Positions 60,537-64,000 of a stretch of DNA of 64,000 bases are shown here, piece after piece. Numbering within the stretch: the first letter of the stretch is position 1; every line of letters begins with the position of its first letter. The translations under genes were made by a program, and so were the position numbers. The stretch lies in NCBI GenBank assembly GCA_035943635.1, contig DASZBX010000031.1:1-64000 (forward strand). The letters run 5' to 3'. The notes beneath the pieces were generated by a model, which made no database searches, was not told where the DNA came from, and worked only from the letters and a program-made list of their open reading frames with translations. The stretch comes from DASZBX01 sp035943635. Lineage in GTDB: Bacteria; Actinomycetota; Actinomycetes; Streptomycetales; Catenulisporaceae.

Positions 60537-61390
60537 CAGTGTTCTCCTGCCGTCGTCCAGCTGTATTCGGGTACGAAGCCGAGCAGTTTCTCGGCCCGGT
60601 CGACCGTGACCAGCGGCCAGCGCTCGCCGCCGGCGTGCCCGCGGACCGGGACCTGCGGCAGCCAGCGCCGGGCCAGCTCCTCGCTGGGCGTGGCCGAGAG
60701 CGTGTCGGCGGCCGAGGCGTGCACGATCACGTGTCCGTCGATCTGCGCGGTCAGCCCGGCCAGGCAGGCGCGGGCCGCGTCGCGCACGTGGATGTAGGAC
60801 CACAGCTCGCGGACGAACGGGCCCGGCTTCTGCTCGGCGTACTGCACCAGCGGCAGCACCATGTCCTCGCGCAACACCCGGCTGAACCGGAGGGAGACCG
60901 CCGTGCCGCTGTTGCGCCGGGCGAAGGAGGCGGCGATCTGCTCGCCGACCACCTTCGACAGGCCGTAGGGGTCCTGCGGGATGAGCGGGTGGTCCTCGTC
61001 CAGCGGCAGATAGTCCGGCACGATCGGCTCGCGCTGGAACGGGAATCCGTACGCGGAGAAGCTCGACGCGCTCACCACCCGGCGCACCCCGAGCCGCGCG
61101 GCCGCCTCGAACACGTGGAACTGGGCCATCGTGTTGTTCCCGAAGACGTGCTCGGCCGGGTACCCGCCGGGCGAGGGCACGGCGGCCAGATGGACCACCG
61201 CGTCGGCTCCGGCCAGTGCGCCGTAGACCTGGCCGAGGTTCTGCAGGTCGGCGACCAGCCGGTGCTCGCTGGGGCCCTCGGCGAACTGGCGGTCGACCGC
61301 GAGCACGTCCATCCCCTCGGACTCGAGCAGCTCGACCACGACCTGGCCCAGGCGTCCGGCGGCACCGGTGACCACTATCCGCACTGCCAC
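60536..61390 (-). CDS. NAD-dependent epimerase/dehydrogenase (uronate-dehydrogenase-like)
   Basis: A 284-residue extended SDR: RIVVTGAAGRLGQVVVELLE (cofactor site), VVHLAAVPSPGGYPAEHVF, NNTMAQFHVFEAAARLGVRR, VSASSFSAYGFPFQRE (Ser) and DPYGLSKVVGEQIAASFARR (YxxxK). The compact size and the HLAAVPSP and SSFSAYG motifs resemble uronate dehydrogenases, which oxidise hexuronates to aldarates; UDP-sugar epimerase is the alternative. I chose GTG 61390, five bases after GAGGGAG; a longer frame to 61492 has no ribosome site. The downstream enolase-family dehydratase would act on an aldonate or aldarate, consistent with a short sugar-acid route. Confidence 0.85.
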   Translation of the reverse strand: MAVRIVVTGAAGRLGQVVVELLESEGMDVLAVDRQFAEGPSEHRLVADLQNLGQVYGALAGADAVVHLAAVPSPGGYPAEHVFGNNTMAQFHVFEAAARLGVRRVVSASSFSAYGFPFQREPIVPDYLPLDEDHPLIPQDPYGLSKVVGEQIAASFARRNSGTAVSLRFSRVLREDMVLPLVQYAEQKPGPFVRELWSYIHVRDAARACLAGLTAQIDGHVIVHASAADTLSATPSEELARRWLPQVPVRGHAGGERWPLVTVDRAEKLLGFVPEYSWTTAGEH

Positions 61391-61491
61391 GACGACTCCC
61401 TCATTGTTCAGACCCGCGCAGCCGGAAAACGGCAGCACAGCCGCCCGCTTCCGCCTGCCCACTCCGCACGGGACAGTACTGGCACCCGCCA

Positions 61492-61520
61492 ATCAAACAC
61501 TATTTCTGGTGGGTCAACAA
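61492..61520 (-). promoter_or_regulatory. Candidate promoter of the epimerase-dehydratase operon
   Basis: On the minus strand TTGTTG (61520-61515) and TTTGAT (61497-61492) are 17 bp apart within a locally AT-rich stretch, about 100 bp upstream of the GTG. An overlapping TTGACC (61517-61512) is an alternative -35 box. Confidence 0.4.
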
Positions 61521-61538
61521 TCTTTCTCCTCACATTAA

Positions 61539-61907
61539 CGATCACGGACTGCAAACGGGCGACGGAGACCGGCCCGGCTCTCGGCCGAGGCGCACACACT
61601 CCAGGCCGGTCCGGACTCCTGCGCCCTGCTGGGCACCGCGGCCGGGCAGCTCGGCGGGTCGGTGCAGGGGCTGGCCGACTCCGTGTCCCTGTACCCGGAC
61701 AAGCGGGTGTGGTTGGTGGTAGACCTCTGCGACAACACGATCGTGCACGGCGGCGTGGACCTCGACGAGTTCGCGGCCGTGCTGGGCGACTCCCTGCGCG
61801 CCAAGCTGGTCAAGACGGCCGAAACGGGCGGCAAGGTCAACCTGCTGGGCGCGTCCGCGTTCTTCCCCCGGGAGCTGCGCTCGTTCAGGTCCGACCTCTG
61901 GTCCTGA
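61539..61907 (+). pseudogene. C-terminal fragment of an unrecognised protein
   Basis: An open frame of 122 codons with protein-like composition (LSAEAHTLQAGPDSCALLGT, LYPDKRVWLVVDLCDN, GGVDLDEFAAVLGDSLRAKL, VNLLGASAFFPRELRSFRSD). There is no ATG or GTG in its first 40 codons; the first GTG (61662) lies inside the conserved-looking part and has no ribosome site. I do not recognise the family. The simplest reading is a 5'-truncated gene. Its 3' end overlaps the 3' end of the truncated kinase-like gene on the other strand. Confidence 0.5.
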
Positions 61908-62451
61908 CCCGCGGGAAAACCAGGCTCGCGCGGGCGTCGCGGATCGCCTTCAGCCGCCCGCGTACGGCCGGATCGCCTTCCCAGTACTCGACGCCGGCCT
62001 CCAGTTGCTCGGCCGCGGCCGTGTCCGAGTCCGAGTCCGTGTCGGCCGGCGGTTGCGGCAGCACTCGCCAGTGGTACATCGGCGGGAAGTTCTGGTGTTC
62101 GTCGGCCAGCACCCAGTTCGTCGTCATCACGTGCGCGGCCAGTTCGCGCCAGGCCCCGAAGCCCGCCGAACCGATGCCGTACTGGTAGAAGCCGGGCAGG
62201 CCGAACAGGTTCGCCGTCGACATGACGTTGTCCGGGCGCAGTTCCAGCTCGGTGACCGGGACCTTCTTGACGAAGACCGGTACTGCCCCGATCCGCAGCC
62301 GGGCCAGGGCGCCGCCGATCCCCGAGCCGAGCGGCTCCGCGGCGGCCAGCAGCTCCCCGAGCCGGCGGTCGCTGAGCAGGGCGAGCCCGGTGGACGCCGC
62401 GGCATAGCCGGCCAGCCGGGCTTTCCCCGGGTCCTGATCACGTCGCACCAT
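61885..62451 (-). pseudogene. N-terminal half of a protein-kinase-fold protein
   Basis: 188 codons from ATG 62451 (GGGGGTGCC upstream). The segment VPVFVKKVPVTELELRPDN, NLFGLPGFYQYGIGSAGFGA, WRELAAHVMTTNWVLADEHQ, FPPMYHWRVLPQP matches the N-lobe of a family of actinobacterial kinase-like proteins as I remember it. In those the chain continues to a catalytic HxDxxxxN and DFG. Here it ends at SLVFPRVRTRGRT, before the C-lobe, so the catalytic residues are missing. I infer a 3' deletion joining it to the neighbouring fragment. A short regulatory product cannot be excluded. Confidence 0.6.
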
Positions 62452-62591
62452 GGCACCCCCGGCTGCTATTTTAGCAAGCCGATCGGGGACGCCGCCCGGC
62501 GGACACCACGGGGATCTCGCCGGTTTCTCCGGCCGGCGCGCAGTCGAGACTACCTCAGCATACGTATTCACTAGCAGACAGGGGCGGGCCA

Positions 62592-63215
62592 GTGCCGGAC
62601 AAGAAGGACCGCGAAGGCGGTTTCCAGAGCGCCGACGTCTTCGAGGAGATGATCGGCCGCGAACGCCGCGGATCGCCGCGCTGGATCATCGCGCTCGCGC
62701 TCGTGGTCGTCGTCGCGGCCGTGGTCACCTTCCTGGCGACCCGCAGCACCCGGACCGCGTCCACGGCCGCGCCCGCCGCGCCCGCGGCAGCCGGGACGGC
62801 GTCCGCGGCCGTCCCGGAACCGCCCGCGACGACGGCTGTCGCCGTGCTCGACGCGCCGACCACTCCGCCGCCGGCGGCCGAACAGATCACCTCCTGCAGC
62901 CAGGAGGACGGCGTCCTGGCCACCGAGTACCGGGTCTGGCGCACCACGATGACGAAGTCCAGCGCCACGGTCGACGCGCGAGCCAGCGCCACCAGCCTCC
63001 TGGCCTCGGACGCGAACGACGCCGCCCAGTACGACACGGCCACGGGCGGATCGCCGACGGCTCCGGGCGCCGTGGACGCGACGCGGTTGGAGCAGCTGCT
63101 GATCCCGCTCGAAGACGACCTGCCGCTGAACCAGTCGGCCGCCCCTCTGCCGCCCTCGTACCTCGCGGACTTCCAGTCGGCGCTCTCCGCGGCGACCTCC
63201 TTCGCAGCCTGCTGA
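62592..63215 (+). CDS. Single-TM protein with extracellular domain, function unknown
   Basis: A 207-residue membrane protein. An acidic/basic cytoplasmic N-terminus (MPDKKDREGGFQSADVFEEM) is followed by a TM helix (WIIALALVVVVAAVVTFLAT), a Thr/Ala/Pro-rich wall-spanning linker and a ~110-residue outer domain starting ITSCSQEDGVLATEYRVW, with two cysteines (including the last residue) that could form a disulphide. The GTG start at 62592 has AGGGGC upstream. I do not recognise the outer domain. It is followed by a strong hairpin. Confidence 0.75.
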   Translation: MPDKKDREGGFQSADVFEEMIGRERRGSPRWIIALALVVVVAAVVTFLATRSTRTASTAAPAAPAAAGTASAAVPEPPATTAVAVLDAPTTPPPAAEQITSCSQEDGVLATEYRVWRTTMTKSSATVDARASATSLLASDANDAAQYDTATGGSPTAPGAVDATRLEQLLIPLEDDLPLNQSAAPLPPSYLADFQSALSAATSFAAC

Positions 63216-63222
63216 AACCCGC

Positions 63223-63264
63223 CGCCCGCGGTCCGCACCCTGGCAAAGGCACGGACCGCGGGCG
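63223..63264 (+). terminator. Hairpin terminator after the single-TM protein gene
   Basis: CGCCCGCGGTCCG (63223-63235) pairs perfectly with CGGACCGCGGGCG (63252-63264) around a 16 nt loop, 8 bp after the stop codon. Confidence 0.75.
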
Positions 63265-63336
63265 CGGTGGAACGGCATGGAACGCCGTCACTGCCGACCA
63301 GGGCACACCCGCCCGACCCGGCACTTGGGAGTTGAC

Positions 63337-64000
63337 GTGTCAGTTTCGCAGACCGACGGCCTGGTGCGGTGCACCGTGGAAACCACCGGCCCCGGGCGGG
63401 TGCGCCTGCGGATCGAGGTCCCGTTCGGGGACCTGGTGCTGGCGCTGCGGGAGGCCTGCGGGCAGGACGAGGGCGGCGACGGCCCGGGCCGGGCCGCCCC
63501 GCTCGCCGGGTTCCGGGGCCGGCTTCCGTTCCGGGCGATCGACCGGCGGGCCGGGGCCACGGTGCTCCCGCAGGCCGTGCAGGAAGCAGTGCTCGATCTC
63601 GTGCTCGCCGCGACCTGGGAGCAGGACGTGCTGCCGTTGGGCCGGCCCGAGGTCGAGATCGTCGAGTCCGGCCCGGACCGGCCGCTGCGGTTCACCGCGG
63701 ACATCGACACCCGGACCCCGGTCACCCTGCCGCCGCTGGGCTCGATCACCGTGGCCGCCGGGCCGATCGGCGCCGACACCGGGGACCAGTCGGTCCGGGG
63801 CCGGCAGGTCGAGCGGTTCACGGCCGTACGCACCGAGGTCCTCGCGCAGCTCGCCGCCGCCGCGGACGTGTCCACGCCGCACAGCATGGTCGAGGACGAG
63901 GTCGAGCACCGCAAGCAGTGGATGGTCAGCGAACTCGCCCAGCACAGCATGACCCTGGCCGACTATCTCGACGCCGCGCACACCACCGAGGCGGCCATCG
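63337..64000 (+). CDS. Trigger-factor-like protein lacking the PPIase domain (runs off the window)
   Basis: 221 codons are visible from GTG 63337 (GGGAG upstream); the gene continues past the edge. Residues 1-~140 match the trigger-factor ribosome-binding domain: RVRLRIEVPFGDLVLALREA, LAGFRGRLPFRAIDRRAG, LPLGRPEVEIVESGPDRPL and LRFTADIDTRTPVTLPPLG. The chain then passes within ~20 residues to the C-terminal chaperone arm (TEVLAQLAAAADVSTPHSMV, EHRKQWMVSELAQHSMTLAD, YLDAAHT). The ~100-residue FKBP-type PPIase domain between them is absent. The ribosome signature GFRxGKxP reads GFRGRLPF, so it is altered. It is probably a paralogue, with the canonical tig elsewhere. Confidence 0.85.
   Translation, partial: MSVSQTDGLVRCTVETTGPGRVRLRIEVPFGDLVLALREACGQDEGGDGPGRAAPLAGFRGRLPFRAIDRRAGATVLPQAVQEAVLDLVLAATWEQDVLPLGRPEVEIVESGPDRPLRFTADIDTRTPVTLPPLGSITVAAGPIGADTGDQSVRGRQVERFTAVRTEVLAQLAAAADVSTPHSMVEDEVEHRKQWMVSELAQHSMTLADYLDAAHTTEAAI

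Noticed and set aside
62450..63952. A 500-codon plus-strand frame spanning the single-TM gene and the trigger-factor-like gene
   Set aside because: Its product is Arg/Pro/Gly-rich and out of frame with both recognisable proteins, and it reads through a strong terminator hairpin.

Overview
The window is high-GC actinobacterial DNA. The evidence is a strong G/C preference at third codon positions, many GTG starts, and actinobacterial families: a SARP/AfsR-type regulator, an XRE/DUF397 pair, GylR, DUF3040, an F420-type LLM oxidoreductase and DprE2. The gene content suggests a developmentally complex soil actinomycete of the Streptomyces/Catenulispora type. The genus is inference. I found no tRNA, rRNA, CRISPR array or complete insertion sequence.

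Layout. 1-2.5 kb: two divergent secreted carbohydrate-active genes share a 474 bp spacer holding two identical 12 bp LacI-type palindromes. 2.7-4.6 kb: a MocR-type regulator remnant, then an amidohydrolase. 4.9-10.4 kb: a minus-strand cassette of four genes joined by ATGA overlaps (FOXRED2-like flavoprotein, alpha-hydroxy-acid oxidase, atypical P450, CPA2 antiporter). 10.8-16 kb: a zinc-ribbon/TM/CBM6 envelope protein, a broken DsbA/FrnE-like gene containing nested inverted repeats, a QorB-like reductase with a divergent HxlR regulator and tandem operators, and a methyltransferase. 16-23 kb: the SARP regulator, the XRE/DUF397 pair, an LLM oxidoreductase and an SDR.

23.1-27.7 kb encodes a 1533-residue protein: two TM segments, a P-loop NTPase, Sel1/TPR-like repeats and a C-terminal half co-linear with SecA whose ATPase motifs are lost. 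This is the most unusual gene in the window. 29.3-36.5 kb is the glycerol regulon: glpF-glpK-glpD, divergent gylR with two matching boxes in the spacer, and a second glycerol kinase. 40.7-50.0 kb is a tightly coupled operon of a Ser/Thr kinase, a TRAFAC-like GTPase, a large coiled-coil protein and a vWA membrane protein. It resembles predicted GTPase-centred conflict/signalling systems.

50.7-57.3 kb looks like catabolism of an aromatic or related acid: an AMP-dependent ligase, a salicylyl-CoA/aminobenzoyl-CoA-type flavin monooxygenase with a shortened second domain, a VOC protein, a small protein, an alpha/beta hydrolase and a TetR regulator. 57.4-61.4 kb holds a membrane alpha/beta hydrolase, dprE2 and a hexuronate-type pair (mannonate-dehydratase-like enolase and NAD epimerase/uronate-dehydrogenase-like protein). 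61.5-62.5 kb holds two broken genes meeting tail to tail. The window ends in a trigger-factor-like gene that lacks the PPIase domain.

Overall it is accessory chromosomal DNA: sugar and glycerol uptake, redox tailoring, envelope signalling, and several decaying genes.
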